From Jatrophihabitans cynanchi (lineage in GTDB: Bacteria; Actinomycetota; Actinomycetes; Mycobacteriales; Jatrophihabitantaceae): 64,000 nucleotides of DNA. Numbering within the stretch: position 1 is the first letter of the stretch; every line of letters begins with the position of its first letter. The notes beneath the pieces are model-generated. The model had not been told where the DNA came from, did not search any database, and was given only the letters and a program-made list of their open reading frames with translations. This document shows, in pieces, positions 29,565-38,908 of the stretch. The stretch is from assembly GCF_027247405.1 (NCBI RefSeq), contig NZ_CP097463.1:4402001-4466000 (forward strand), given 5' to 3'. Position numbers and translations under genes: made by a program.

Positions 29565-29711
29565 AGTGCTTCTCCTTGTCGCTCTCGAATGTCGTGAGGA
29601 CGCCGGATCGTGCTGACGCCCGGGTGGACGGGCCACCCGCTGTGCCCCCTCCACGGTTCCCGGCCAAGCCGTGAAGGTCAAATGTCGGCGTGTCGCGCGC
29701 TTGCCGCGCTC

Positions 29712-30485
29712 TCAGATCAACTCGATCGCGTCGGCGACCGAGTTGAGAACCCGGCCGGGCCGATAGGGAAAGCGGTCGAGGTCGTCCGGGTGGGTCGAGC
29801 CGGTGAGCACCAGGATCGTGTCCAGCCCTGCCTCGATGCCGGCGACGACATCGGTGTCCATCCGGTCGCCGATCATGATCGTGGTCTCCGAGTGCGCCTC
29901 GATCCGGTTCAGCGCGCTGCGGAACATCATCGGATTCGGTTTGCCCACGAAGTACGGCTGGCGCCGGGTCGCGGCGGTGATCAGCGCGGCGACCGAACCA
30001 GTGGCCGGCAGCGGGCCTTCGGCGGACGGACCGGTGACGTCAGGGTTGGTCGCGATGAACCGGGCGCCGCCGAGGATGAGCCGGATCGCCCTGGTGATCG
30101 CCTCGAAGCTGTACGTGCGCGTCTCGCCGAGCACGACGAAGTCCGGCGCGGTGTCGGTGAGCGTGTAGCCGACCTCGTGCAGCGCGGTGGTCATCCCGGC
30201 CTCGCCGATCACGTACGCCGAGCCACCCGGCTGCTGGTCGGACAGGAACGCTGCCGTGGCCAGGGCCGACGTCCAGATCGCACGCTCGGGGACGTCCAGG
30301 CCGGAGCGCGCCAGCCGGGCGGACAGGTCACGCGGGGTGAAGATCGAGTTGTTGGTGAGCACCAGGAAGCGGCGCTCGCGCTCGATCAGCCGGGCCAGGA
30401 ACTCGGCTGCGCCCGGGATCGCGTGATCCTCGTGCACGAGGACACCGTCCATGTCGGTCAGCCAGCTCTCGGCCGGTTGCCTCAT
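29712..30485 (-). CDS. HAD-superfamily IIA hydrolase, NagD-like
   Basis: A 257-residue HAD phosphatase: nucleophile motif LTDMDGVLVHED, FLVLTNNSIFTPRDLSARL, the FVVLGETRTYSFEAITRA cap region, VGKPNPMMF with motif III lysine, and MIGDRMDTDVVAGIEAG with motif IV acids. The class removes phosphate from nucleotides or sugar phosphates. ATG 30485 has a purine-rich GAAGGGCGGG upstream; GTG 30500 in the same frame is possible. Confidence 0.88.
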   Translation of the reverse strand: MRQPAESWLTDMDGVLVHEDHAIPGAAEFLARLIERERRFLVLTNNSIFTPRDLSARLARSGLDVPERAIWTSALATAAFLSDQQPGGSAYVIGEAGMTTALHEVGYTLTDTAPDFVVLGETRTYSFEAITRAIRLILGGARFIATNPDVTGPSAEGPLPATGSVAALITAATRRQPYFVGKPNPMMFRSALNRIEAHSETTIMIGDRMDTDVVAGIEAGLDTILVLTGSTHPDDLDRFPYRPGRVLNSVADAIELI

Positions 30486-30544
30486 CGGCCCGCCCTTCAC
30501 GCATTCGGTGGAAGCATGCAGGGCAACCGTGTCAGGCTGGGGGC

Positions 30545-30814
30545 ATGTGCCGCAACATCCGGGTCCTGAACAACTTCGAGCCGCCCGCCACCGAGGACGA
30601 GGTGCACGCGGCGGCGCTGCAGTACGTGCGCAAGGTCAGTGGGTCGAGCAGGCCGTCGGCGGCGAACCAGGCTGCGTTCGACCGGGCGGTGCACGAGGTG
30701 GCGCACGCGACGCAGCACCTGCTTGACGCCCTGGTGACGACGGCGCCACCGAAGGATCGCGAGGTCGAGGCCGCCCGTGCCAGGGCACGCAGCGCTGCGC
30801 GCTTCGAGGCATAG
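30545..30814 (+). CDS. DUF2277 family protein
   Basis: An 89-residue protein beginning MCRNIRVLNNFEPPATEDEVHAAALQYVRKVSGSSRPSAANQAAFDRAV, which is the hallmark of DUF2277, a conserved family of unknown function found widely in actinobacteria and proteobacteria. It is divergent from the HAD gene and convergent with the tRNA methyltransferase gene. Confidence 0.85.
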   Translation: MCRNIRVLNNFEPPATEDEVHAAALQYVRKVSGSSRPSAANQAAFDRAVHEVAHATQHLLDALVTTAPPKDREVEAARARARSAARFEA

Positions 30815-30829
30815 CGCTTGCGGACGTGA

Positions 30830-31291
30830 TCAGCTTCCCGCGAAGCGGAGCTGGCGCCAGGCCTCGTAGGCGGCGACGGCGGCCGCGTTGGACAGGTTCA
30901 ACGAGCGGCGCCCCGCCAGCATCGGGATACGCAACCGGTCGGTGACGTTCGGATCGGACAGCACGTCGGCGGCGAGGCCGGTCGGTTCAGGACCGAACAT
31001 CAGCACATCGCCCTGCCGATAGGAGATGTCCGCGTACGAGGTCTCGGCCGCGGCGGTGAACGCGAACACCCTGGCCGGCAGCACGTCAGCCCAGAGCGCC
31101 TCGCGTGTCGGATGGACGGTGACGGTAGCCAGGTCGTGATAGTCCAGCCCCGCACGCCGCAGCTTCGCATCGGTCATAGTGAAGCCGAGCGGCTCGACCA
31201 GGTGCAGGTGCGCGCCGGTCACCGCGGCGAGCCGAATGGCGTTACCGGTGTTGGGCGGGATGCGCGGCTCGACGAAGACTAGGTGGAACAC
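30830..31291 (-). CDS. trmL: tRNA (cytidine/uridine-34 2'-O)-methyltransferase
   Basis: A 153-residue SPOUT methyltransferase of the TrmL/YibK type: FHLVFVEPRIPPNTGNAIRLAAVTGAHLHLVEPLGF, LRRAGLDYHDLATVTVH, VLMFGPEPTGL and RIPMLAGRRSLNLSNAAAVAAYEAWRQ, with the deep trefoil knot motifs in order. It methylates the wobble nucleotide of certain tRNA-Leu. Start GTG 31291 lies six bases after TAAGCT with no ribosome site, so it is probably leaderless. It is divergent from kstR. Confidence 0.92.
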   Translation of the reverse strand: MFHLVFVEPRIPPNTGNAIRLAAVTGAHLHLVEPLGFTMTDAKLRRAGLDYHDLATVTVHPTREALWADVLPARVFAFTAAAETSYADISYRQGDVLMFGPEPTGLAADVLSDPNVTDRLRIPMLAGRRSLNLSNAAAVAAYEAWRQLRFAGS

Positions 31292-31312
31292 GCGTCGAGC
31301 TTAAGGGGTATG

Positions 31313-31340
31313 CATCGACTAGAACGAGTTCTAGTCGATG
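31313..31340. promoter_or_regulatory. KstR box 1 upstream of kstR
   Basis: The core TAGAACGAGTTCTA (31320-31333) matches the KstR consensus exactly and sits inside a longer perfect inverted repeat with 13-base arms around a two-base centre. It lies between kstR and the tRNA methyltransferase, 22 bases from the latter's start. Confidence 0.85.
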
Positions 31341-31397
31341 ACTGTTCGGCGAACGGCAATCGCCCAGCGGATATTCTGCCGCCTGCGCCGTATCAAA

Positions 31398-31411
31398 TGG
31401 AACACGTTCCG
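31398..31411. promoter_or_regulatory. KstR box 2 upstream of kstR
   Basis: TGGAACACGTTCCG has the AAC-NN-GTT core and GGAAC/GTTCC symmetry. It is 57 bases before the kstR start, consistent with autoregulation. Confidence 0.7.
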
Positions 31412-31467
31412 CGTGTTCACGGTGCTAGGCTGACCTGGTCTTCACACTCGACGACGAGGGGCTTTCG

Positions 31468-32121
31468 ATGACATCCGCTCCACGCACGCGCGACGATCAC
31501 GGTGCGGTGAGCGCGCTCACTCCCGAGGATCTCGGCTCGTCGGCGCAGCGTGAGCGGCGCAAGCGCATCCTCGATGCCACCTTGGCACTCGCGTCCAAGG
31601 GCGGTTACGAGGCCGTGCAGATGCGCTCGGTGGCCGAGCGGGCCGACGTGGCGCTCGGCACGCTGTACCGCTACTTCCCGTCCAAGATTCACCTGCTGGT
31701 CTCGGCGTTGGCGCGTGAGCTCGCGCGGACCCAGGACCGCACGGAGCGTTTGGCCCTGCCCGGAGACACGCCTTACGAGCGGTTGATGTTCATCCTGTCG
31801 CGGATCACGAAGGCGCTGCAGCGCGATCCGCAGCTCACCGAGGCGATGACCCGTGCCTTCATGTTCGCCGATGCTTCCGCGGCCGCCGAGGTCGATCAGG
31901 TCGGCAGGCTCATGGATCAGATGTTCGCGCGTGCGTTGCTCACCGGCGACGGACCGGCCACCGAGGAGCAGCTGGCGATCGCCCGAGTGATCAGCGACGT
32001 GTGGCTGTCGAACCTGGTCGCCTGGGTCACCCGCCGCGCCTCGGCGACCGACGTCGCCAACCGGTTGGAACTCACGATCGGCCTGCTTCTGGGCGTGCGG
32101 CAGGCTTCCGACTCGCTCTGA
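31468..32121 (+). CDS. kstR: KstR, TetR-family repressor of steroid catabolism
   Basis: A 217-residue TetR regulator closely similar to mycobacterial KstR. The DNA-binding part LGSSAQRERRKRILDATLALASKGGYEAVQMRSVAERADVALGTLYRYFPSKIHLLVSALARE and the ligand part TEAMTRAFMFADASAAAEVDQV and ARVISDVWLSNLVAWVTRRASATDV are near-identical to what I recall of that protein. KstR is released from DNA by a steroid CoA thioester. ATG 31468 has GAGGGG six bases upstream. The boxes listed here at hsaA, kshA, kstD and kstR define its local regulon. Confidence 0.93.
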   Translation: MTSAPRTRDDHGAVSALTPEDLGSSAQRERRKRILDATLALASKGGYEAVQMRSVAERADVALGTLYRYFPSKIHLLVSALARELARTQDRTERLALPGDTPYERLMFILSRITKALQRDPQLTEAMTRAFMFADASAAAEVDQVGRLMDQMFARALLTGDGPATEEQLAIARVISDVWLSNLVAWVTRRASATDVANRLELTIGLLLGVRQASDSL

Positions 32122-32157
32122 GTAGCTCTGAGTAGCTCGGCCCTTTGCCGCATGTGA

Positions 32158-33606
32158 CTAGAACGGCGGTGGTTCGTCGTTGGGGTCGGGTCCGGTTCTC
32201 GCCGCCGGTGGTGGTTGCGGTACTGGTAGTTCGGGTGGCCGGTAGCGGTAGCGGTGCCGGGTTGCGCTGGTCCAGTGGTAGGTGCCGTCGGGGGTGCGGG
32301 TGAGGGTCCAGCCGGCGTGGTGTTTCAGGTCGTGATGCCGCTTGCAGAGCGGTTCGAGGTTCTCGGCGCTGGTCGCACCGGCCGGCCAGGGCAGGCGGTG
32401 ATCCAGCTGGCAGCGGTGCGCTTTGCGCCTGCAGCCGGGCATCACACACCGCTGGTCGCGGGTGATCACATGCCGGGCGATCGCGGTGGTGGGGTGGTAG
32501 CGGTGGGTGATCAGGCTGCTGTCGATCACCGGACCGGTCGGCTCCGTGGGTGTCTGGGATGCGTCGGGCGCCTGGGGGCAGGTCTGGTCGAGGAGCCGAC
32601 CGGCCTGATCGACAGGCCAGTAGTGGTAACGGGCGCCGGGCTGGTTCGCCATCCGGCGGGCGACATCTGCGGGGACGGGTTCCCCGTTCACATACCCGGG
32701 TTGGTCGTCCTGTCCGGCGAGGGTGGAGGCGGCGAGGGTGACGTTCACGCTCGGCCGCAGTCCGTGCTCGGCCGGCAGGCCGGGCATCGCCAGCGCGGCG
32801 GTGCAGATCTCCACCAGTGCGTCGGCACGGCGTTGGTCCGCGGTGCGGGTGTCGTCGCGGCTGGTTCGCTGTCCCCAGGCGTTGACGGCGGTCCAGATGG
32901 TTTCGATGCCGTCGGCCGGCGCGAACAGGTTCAACCAGCCCATCCCATCGTCCACATGTTCCTTGCGGACGTGCCGCTGCGCCGCAGCCTCGCGGTGCCT
33001 CTCGTTCTGGGACTTCGCATCTTGTTTCGCGATGGCTCGCCGGACGGCGGCGCGGAACTCACCGGGTGTCTGTCCCGGCGCCCGCTTGAGCACCTGGGCT
33101 TGTACCTTCGCGACGATCGGGTCGGGGAGCTCTGCGCATGCGGTCGCGAGGATGCGGGCGTGCACCGCGGACAGGTGCCCGTCCCGCAGCAGCTCGAAGG
33201 TGTCCCACAACCGGAAGGTCAGCTCAGCGGCAGTATCCAGCCGGTCCTGCGCGGTGCCCGGTGCCAGGTGCAACGCCAAGGCGACCTCGTCCTGCAGGAA
33301 CTGGGCACCGTCACTGTCCCGCTGCTGCAGTTCGGCCAGCAGTTCGACCTGCTTGGCATCGACCAGGGCCCGCAGCCGGTCGCACGCCTCCAGGGCGTCG
33401 ATCAAGCCGGTGCCCGACAGCCGCGTGGGTAACAGTGATTCCATCGCGGTCAGTACCGCTCCGGACGGGGTGAGCACGGTGGCGGCTTCGGCGACCTGAT
33501 CGGGCCGGTGCAGCACGTCCGACGCAGTGGGGAGCGGGGTGTACAGGGCGGGGTCGACCAGGTCGACGGTGATCCCGTCGACCACGATCCGATCTGAATC
33601 GCCCAT
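32158..33606 (-). CDS. DUF222/HNH endonuclease protein of REP13E12 type, copy 1
   Basis: A 482-residue protein with an N-terminal DUF222 region (MESLLPTRLSGTGLIDALEACDRLRALVDAKQVELLAEL ... AVHARILATA ... QTPGEFRAAVRRAIAKQDAKSQNERHREAAAQRHV) and a C-terminal HNH nuclease motif (RCVMPGCRRKAHRCQLDH, NLEPLCKRHHDLKHH). The tail is proline-rich. These proteins occur as multicopy families in mycobacteria and relatives; DNA cleavage is predicted, the biological role is unclear. ATG 33606 follows a strong promoter by seven bases, so translation is leaderless. A close paralog lies inverted at 47897-49381. Confidence 0.9.
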   Translation of the reverse strand: MGDSDRIVVDGITVDLVDPALYTPLPTASDVLHRPDQVAEAATVLTPSGAVLTAMESLLPTRLSGTGLIDALEACDRLRALVDAKQVELLAELQQRDSDGAQFLQDEVALALHLAPGTAQDRLDTAAELTFRLWDTFELLRDGHLSAVHARILATACAELPDPIVAKVQAQVLKRAPGQTPGEFRAAVRRAIAKQDAKSQNERHREAAAQRHVRKEHVDDGMGWLNLFAPADGIETIWTAVNAWGQRTSRDDTRTADQRRADALVEICTAALAMPGLPAEHGLRPSVNVTLAASTLAGQDDQPGYVNGEPVPADVARRMANQPGARYHYWPVDQAGRLLDQTCPQAPDASQTPTEPTGPVIDSSLITHRYHPTTAIARHVITRDQRCVMPGCRRKAHRCQLDHRLPWPAGATSAENLEPLCKRHHDLKHHAGWTLTRTPDGTYHWTSATRHRYRYRPPELPVPQPPPAARTGPDPNDEPPPF

Positions 33607-33613
33607 GCGTCTG

Positions 33614-33641
33614 ATTCTACAGCACCAGCCCGCCGTGTCAA
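33614..33641 (-). promoter_or_regulatory. Strong sigma-70-type promoter of HNH copy 1
   Basis: Read on the minus strand: TTGACA (33636-33641), 16-base spacer, TAGAAT (33614-33619), then seven bases to the ATG. The same boxes, spacer length and distance occur at copy 2. The 330 bases between this gene and dop (33607-33936) contain only the conserved element flank, no gene. Confidence 0.85.
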
Positions 33642-33936
33642 CCAGTATTGGTGGACTTTCGCCTTATTTTATCGACTGATTCCGACAGAACGAGCGCAAC
33701 CAGACCGGTGCAAACCAACCACGAAAGGCAACCGGCAGCGCAAGCCGACCGAGCACCCAACCTGCCGTCGCTGCGCTCTTGGACGCAAAGCAACCAACAG
33801 CAAACGGCGAGTCAGCGGACCGCGCCGGGAGCGCCCCCTCGTCGCTGCGCACTTCGACGTGGAGCAACCACCGCACGAAGTAGCCCGGGAGCGGCGGTCC
33901 CCAGCGGCCCCCTCGGGTAGGTGTGATTCGCCGAGC

Positions 33937-35463
33937 TCAGCCGGGGCCGACGAGCGCGTCGATGAGTGCTTGTGCCGTGGCGTTCTGCTCCAGCAACTCC
34001 CCCACGTGTGCCTTCGTGCCGCGCAGCGGTTCGAGCATCGGCACCCGCACCAGCGACTCGCGACCGACGTCGAAGATCACCGAGTCCCAGGACGCGGCCG
34101 CCACCGACTGCCCGTAGCGGCGCAGGCATTCGCCGCGGAAGTAGGCGCGGGTGTCCTCGGGCGGGTGGTTGACCGCGCGCGCGACCTCCTCCCCGGTGAC
34201 GAGTGTGGTCATCGCCCCGCGCGAGACGAGCCGGTGATACAGGCCCTTCTCCGGACGGACGTCCGAGTACTGCAGGTCGATCAGTTGCAGCCGGGACGAA
34301 TCCCAGTCCAGCCCGTCGCGTTCTCGGTAGCCGTTGAGCACGCGCAGCTTGGCCACCCAGTCCAGCTCACCGGCCAGTTGCATCGGATCGACGGCCAGCC
34401 GGGTCAGCACCGACTCCCAGCGGGACAGGACGTCGAGCGTCTGCTCGTCGGCGTCGTCGCCGTAGCGATCGTCGACGAACTTGCGGGCCCGGTCCAGGTA
34501 CTCCCCCTGCAGGTCGAGGGCGGTGATCCGCCTGCCGTCCGCGAGGACGATCAGATGGGTCAGCGACGGGTCGTGGGAGACCTCGTGCAACTCTCGCACC
34601 GGCTGGGCGATCGCCAGGTCGTCGGCGAGAACGTTCGCCTCGATCATGGCGAGCACCAGCGCCGTCGTCCCGACCTTGAGGTAGGTGGAGATCTCGGCCA
34701 GGTTCGCGTCACCGACTATCACGTGCAGCCGCCGGTACCGGTCGGCGTCGGCGTGCGGCTCGTCGCGGGTGTTCACAATGGGCCGCTTGAGCGTCGTCTC
34801 CAGCCCTACCTCGACCTCGAAGAAGTCGGCGCGTTGGGAGATCTGGAAGCCCGCGATGCGCCCGTCCTGGCCGATGCCGACGCGGCCGGCGCCGCACATG
34901 ACCTGCCGCGTGGTGAAGAACGGCACCAGGTGCCGGACCAGCGAGGCGAACGGGGTGTCGCGGCTGCACAGGTAGTTCTCGTGCGCGCCGTACGACGCGC
35001 CCTTGTTGTCGGTGTTGTTCTTGTACAGGTTGATCGGCCCGTTCACTCCGGGCATCGATGCGATTCGCCGGGCCGCGTCGAGCATCACCAGCTCACCGGC
35101 CTTGTCCCAGCGCACCACGTCCAGGGGGTTGGTCACCTCAGGGCCGGAGTACTCCGGGTGGGCGTGGTCGACGTAGAGCCGCGCGCCGTTGGGGAGGATG
35201 ACGTTCGCCATCCCGGTGTCTTCCTCTGCGTCGATGAACTCCTGGGCGATCGCCCCGCTGCCACCGAGGTCGAAGCCGCGCGCATCGCGCAGCGGCGACT
35301 CCTCCTCGAAGTCCCAGCTGGCCCGCCGCGCGCGGCCGGCCGGCAGCGAGCCGGCGTAGGCGTTGACCACCTGCGCGGACAGCAGCATCGCGTTGGCGGT
35401 CGGCTGGCCGGGCAGGCTGACGCCGTATTCGACCTCGGTGCCCATCACACGTCTGACGCTCAC
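33937..35463 (-). CDS. dop: Dop, deamidase/depupylase of Pup
   Basis: A 508-residue carboxylate-amine ligase-fold enzyme that converts the C-terminal Gln of Pup to Glu and removes Pup from proteins. The N-terminus [31 protein letters not shown] carries the catalytic glutamates of the family, and [42 protein letters not shown] and [28 protein letters not shown] are Dop-specific. The insert [18 protein letters not shown] distinguishes it from PafA. GTG 35463 follows TAGCCT by seven bases (probably leaderless). Pup, prcB, prcA and pafA, which usually follow, are not present in the window. Confidence 0.95.
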   Translation of the reverse strand: MSVRRVMGTEVEYGVSLPGQPTANAMLLSAQVVNAYAGSLPAGRARRASWDFEEESPLRDARGFDLGGSGAIAQEFIDAEEDTGMANVILPNGARLYVDHAHPEYSGPEVTNPLDVVRWDKAGELVMLDAARRIASMPGVNGPINLYKNNTDNKGASYGAHENYLCSRDTPFASLVRHLVPFFTTRQVMCGAGRVGIGQDGRIAGFQISQRADFFEVEVGLETTLKRPIVNTRDEPHADADRYRRLHVIVGDANLAEISTYLKVGTTALVLAMIEANVLADDLAIAQPVRELHEVSHDPSLTHLIVLADGRRITALDLQGEYLDRARKFVDDRYGDDADEQTLDVLSRWESVLTRLAVDPMQLAGELDWVAKLRVLNGYRERDGLDWDSSRLQLIDLQYSDVRPEKGLYHRLVSRGAMTTLVTGEEVARAVNHPPEDTRAYFRGECLRRYGQSVAAASWDSVIFDVGRESLVRVPMLEPLRGTKAHVGELLEQNATAQALIDALVGPG

Positions 35464-35515
35464 AGTGACCAGGCTACGGCGCCGGGCCGCGGACCGGCGG
35501 CCGGCGCGTGGCGGG

Positions 35516-37423
35516 TCAGGCGATGAAAGCCGGAAGCGGGCAGTGCAGCAGCGCGCACGCAGTCCGTAGCAGCTCCGCCTCGTGCAGGGTGAGCACGCCG
35601 TCGTCGCGCACCGCGATCACCATCGCCTGTACCAGCCGCTGCTTGTGTGGCGCGGCCACCGCGTCGAGGTCGGCCCAGCCTGCGTCCAATGCGCGCCAGG
35701 TATCAGCCGGCGGTGCGTACGGAACGCTTTCGCCGGGAAGCAGCGCAGCGAGGCCTCCGGCGAACGCATGCGCCGCCTGTTCGGGATTGTCGTTCCCCGC
35801 CGCGGCCAGCGCCGCCAGCAGGGTCAGCGCGGCGTCGCGGGCACCGGCCACGCCGGCCCGTCCCGGCTTGGACCGCCCAGCCGGATCGCCCGCGTCCTGA
35901 ACGTAGGACGACACCAGCCGGGTCAGGCAGTATTCGAAGAGCGTGATCCGCCCGTCCGCCCGGGCAAGCTCGTCCAGGGCGTCGAGCAGCGCAGCCAGGC
36001 TCGCCCGCGGCCGTGCGGTGATGAGCGGCACCGCGATGGACAGCACCGGCAGCCGCAGTTCAGGCGCGAGCGCGGCCAGTTCCGCGGCGAGACGCTCGGC
36101 GGCGTCGGCGGCGTCCACACCGATCCGGGAGCGGGCGATCCCCAGCTGCCGATCGCGCACGTCCGGCTCTGCATTGAGCAGCATCGCGAGGATCAGCGGG
36201 ACGGCGGTGCTCGGCTGGCTTGCGTCCTGGCGGAACCGCACCGGGATCCGCGCGCTCAGCTCGGCGCCGTGGGCCAGGTCCTCGGGCGTCAGCGTGCCCA
36301 CCCGAGCGGTGACCGCCGCCGGCTCGACCCGGCCGGCCGCGGGTTCTTGAGGTGGCGGCGGCGGTGTTCCGACCAGCCCACGTGCGACGTCTTCGGCGAG
36401 ACCGTTCGGCGGGGCGGCTTGCCATTGCTGGGCGAGCTGCTGGAGCTCGCCCGGGTCGAACGCCGGATCCAGCGCCTTGATCCGCTCGACCAGCGGCGGG
36501 TGCGTGGCGAACAGCTGGCTGAACGAGCGGCCGCCCTCGCCGAAGAGCATGTGGCTGACCTGGCTGGCGCCGTGCGCGTTGTCGAGCCGCGAGCCGGTCG
36601 GCAGGCCGCCGATCTTCTTGAACGCACCCTCGAGCCCGACGGTCTGCCGGGTGAACTGCACGGACGACGCGTCCGCCAGCCACTCGCGCTGTCGACTCAC
36701 CGCCGCCTTGATCAAGCTGGCGAAGAACTGCCCGACGAAGCCCAGGATCATCATCGCCAGCGCGACCAGCAGGATCGGCGCCGCGCCGTTGTCCTTCTTG
36801 CCGTTGGAGCGCCCGCCGCCGCCGAAGGCGAGCACGCGCAGCCCGATCAGGCCGAGCAGCAAGATGCCGTTCAGCAGGCCGATCAGCCGGACGTTCATCC
36901 GCATGTCGCCGTTGAGCACGTGGCTGAACTCGTGCCCGATCACACCCTGCAGCTCGTCGCGGTTGAGCGAACGCAGCGCTCCCCCGGTGACCGTGATCGC
37001 CGCGTCGGCAGCGGTGTAGCCGGCCGCGAACGCGTTGATGCCCGCTTCCTGTTCGAGCACGAACAGTCGCGGCATCGGCACGCCGGACGCGATCGACATC
37101 TCCTCGACCACATTGACGAACCGGCGCAGTTGCGGATCGGTGGTGGTCGGATCGATCGCGACGGCGCCGACCGACAGTGCGACGGCCGATCCGCCCGAGC
37201 GCAGCGCGATCGTCTTGCTGAGCATGCCTGCGCCGATGACGAGCAGGGTGCCGACGCTGGCGGCGATCAGGTAGCCGGTGATCGTGCCGGCCGGCTGGTT
37301 GCGCACCAGGTAGAGCACCACGACGTCCAGCACCGCGACGATCGCGACGACGGCGATCGTGAACAGCACGATCAGCTTGAGCGTCGTTCCGCGCGCATGA
37401 CGCTGCCGCTCGAAGAAGTTCAC
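35516..37423 (-). CDS. M48 family metalloprotease (HtpX-like) with long C-terminal domain
   Basis: A 635-residue membrane protease. Two N-terminal membrane helices ([26 protein letters not shown] and [17 protein letters not shown]), the zinc motif [14 protein letters not shown], a further pair of helices, and the third zinc ligand region [10 protein letters not shown]. The final ~300 residues hold a proline-rich linker and a soluble helical domain unlike typical HtpX. GTG 37423 has AGGA upstream. It follows a lemA gene by 25 bases; LemA-M48 pairs are common, and quality control of membrane proteins is the likely role. Confidence 0.9.
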   Translation of the reverse strand: MNFFERQRHARGTTLKLIVLFTIAVVAIVAVLDVVVLYLVRNQPAGTITGYLIAASVGTLLVIGAGMLSKTIALRSGGSAVALSVGAVAIDPTTTDPQLRRFVNVVEEMSIASGVPMPRLFVLEQEAGINAFAAGYTAADAAITVTGGALRSLNRDELQGVIGHEFSHVLNGDMRMNVRLIGLLNGILLLGLIGLRVLAFGGGGRSNGKKDNGAAPILLVALAMMILGFVGQFFASLIKAAVSRQREWLADASSVQFTRQTVGLEGAFKKIGGLPTGSRLDNAHGASQVSHMLFGEGGRSFSQLFATHPPLVERIKALDPAFDPGELQQLAQQWQAAPPNGLAEDVARGLVGTPPPPPQEPAAGRVEPAAVTARVGTLTPEDLAHGAELSARIPVRFRQDASQPSTAVPLILAMLLNAEPDVRDRQLGIARSRIGVDAADAAERLAAELAALAPELRLPVLSIAVPLITARPRASLAALLDALDELARADGRITLFEYCLTRLVSSYVQDAGDPAGRSKPGRAGVAGARDAALTLLAALAAAGNDNPEQAAHAFAGGLAALLPGESVPYAPPADTWRALDAGWADLDAVAAPHKQRLVQAMVIAVRDDGVLTLHEAELLRTACALLHCPLPAFIA

Positions 37424-37448
37424 CGGTCCGGTCCTGGTCAGATCCGGT

Positions 37449-38045
37449 TCAGAACTGCACCTTCGGCGCCTCACGGGTCTCGGGCTTGTCCGGCGCGATC
37501 TCCCACTGGGCCGCGGGCTCGAAGTGGAACATCCCGGCCACGACGCTGGTGGGGAACGTCTCGCGCTTGTTGTTGTACGTCATCACCGCGTCGTTGTAGG
37601 CCTGCCGCGAGAACGCGACCTTGTTCTCCGTCGAGGTGAGCTCCTCGGACAGTTGCATCATGTTCTGGCTGGCCTTCAGGTCCGGGTAGGCCTCGGCGAC
37701 CGCGGTGAACCGGCTGAGCGCCGCGGTGAGCGTGCCCTGCGACTCGGCCAGTTGCTTCATCGCGGCCGGGTCGCCCGGCTTGGCCTGGGCTGCGGACAGC
37801 CCGGCCATCGCCGCCGAACGCGCCGCGGTAACCGCCTCGAGCGTCTCGCGCTCGTGCGCCATGTAGGCCTTCGCCGTCTCGACGAGGTTCGGGATGAGGT
37901 CGAACCGGCGCTGCAGCTGCACGTCGATCTGCGCGAACGCGTTCTTGAACGCGTTGCGGGCGCGGACCAGGCCGTTGTAGCCGCCGATCAACCAGAATGC
38001 GATCAGCAGGACGACGACCACGATGACGATGATGGCGATGACCAC
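37449..38045 (-). CDS. lemA: LemA family protein
   Basis: A 198-residue protein with one N-terminal membrane helix (VVIAIIVIVVVVLLIAFWLI) and a helical-bundle domain: NGLVRARNAFKNAFAQIDVQLQRRFDLIPNLVETAKAYMAHERETLEAVTAAR and YPDLKASQNMMQLSEELTSTENKVAFSRQAYNDAVMTYNN are the LemA signatures. GTG 38045 was preferred because GAGGAGG lies close upstream. Forms an operon with the M48 protease. Confidence 0.93.
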   Translation of the reverse strand: MVIAIIVIVVVVLLIAFWLIGGYNGLVRARNAFKNAFAQIDVQLQRRFDLIPNLVETAKAYMAHERETLEAVTAARSAAMAGLSAAQAKPGDPAAMKQLAESQGTLTAALSRFTAVAEAYPDLKASQNMMQLSEELTSTENKVAFSRQAYNDAVMTYNNKRETFPTSVVAGMFHFEPAAQWEIAPDKPETREAPKVQF

Positions 38046-38097
38046 TTCGAACCCTCCTCGGGACCGGCGTTCGGCCGAGCCTATCGGCATGGCTCGT

Positions 38098-38850
38098 TCA
38101 GAGCAGCAGCTTGACGATCGCGGCTACCCCGATCACCACGATGACCGCGCGCAGCGCCGCGGGCGGCAGCCGCCGGCCGATGCGGGCGCCGAGCACGCCG
38201 CCGACCATCGCGCCGAGCGCGATCAGGCCGGCGGCGGCCCAGTCGACCTCGGCGGTGAGGGAGAAGACGATCGCCGCCACCAGGTTCACCAGGCCGGCCA
38301 TCAGGTTCTTCAAGCCGTTCTGCCGCTGCAAGGGCTCGGCCAGCAGGATTCCGAAGATGCCCATCAGCACCACGCCTTGTGCCGCGCCGAAGTACCCGCC
38401 GTAGATCCCGCTGGCGAGGGTGAGGCCGAGCAACAACGGCGTGGTTCGTTCGCTGGGCCGGTGCTTGGTGTGGGCCAGCCGGGCGGTGATCTGCTTGCCG
38501 AAGACGACCAGCACCAGGGCCAGGAAGATCAGCGCCGGGACGATCGCCTTGAAGGCGTCGGCAGGCAGGACGAGCAGCAGGATGGCGCCGATCACCGCGC
38601 CGATGACCGAGGCTGTGCCGAGTTTGATGCCCCGTTCGCGTTGGCCCGCCAACTCGCGGCGATAGCCCCAGGCGCCGACCATCGAGCCCGGGAACAGCCC
38701 GACGCTGTTGCTCACGTTCGCCGTGACGGGCGGGACGCCGACGCCGAGCAGCACCGGAAAGGTCACCAGAGTGCCGGACCCGACGACGGTGTTGATCGTG
38801 CCTGCGCAGATGCCTGCGACGAATACGAGCGCCGCCTGCCAGCCGTTCAC
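38098..38850 (-). CDS. TauE/SafE-family sulfite or organic-anion exporter
   Basis: A 250-residue membrane protein with about eight helices: FVAGICAGTINTVVGSGTLVTFPVLLGVGVPPVTANVSNSVGL in the first half and SGIYGGYFGAAQGVVLMGIFGIL in the second are the two TauE repeats. It exports small anions such as sulfite or sulfoacetate in known members; the substrate here is unknown. It lies between arc and lemA on the same strand. Confidence 0.9.
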   Translation of the reverse strand: MNGWQAALVFVAGICAGTINTVVGSGTLVTFPVLLGVGVPPVTANVSNSVGLFPGSMVGAWGYRRELAGQRERGIKLGTASVIGAVIGAILLLVLPADAFKAIVPALIFLALVLVVFGKQITARLAHTKHRPSERTTPLLLGLTLASGIYGGYFGAAQGVVLMGIFGILLAEPLQRQNGLKNLMAGLVNLVAAIVFSLTAEVDWAAAGLIALGAMVGGVLGARIGRRLPPAALRAVIVVIGVAAIVKLLL

Positions 38851-38908
38851 TCGCTCAGCTCAGGGATCGGCACCCGTCCAGTCTCTCAGGACGGGTACCG
38901 CGCACCGT

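Larger units (their letters stand above)
32158..33930 (-). repeat. REP13E12-type element, copy 1
   Basis: Similarity to copy 2 covers the whole HNH gene and continues upstream through GATAAAATAAGGCGAAAGTC and a further stretch of at least ~200 bases with recurring blocks such as GGGTGCT...GGCTTGCG and GTTGC..TTTCGT. The outer edge near 33930 is an estimate. It lies directly beyond the dop stop codon. Confidence 0.65.

Noticed and set aside
35582-37639. 685-residue open frame on the plus strand
   Set aside because: Antisense to the M48 protease and lemA; no start signal, no recognisable domain.
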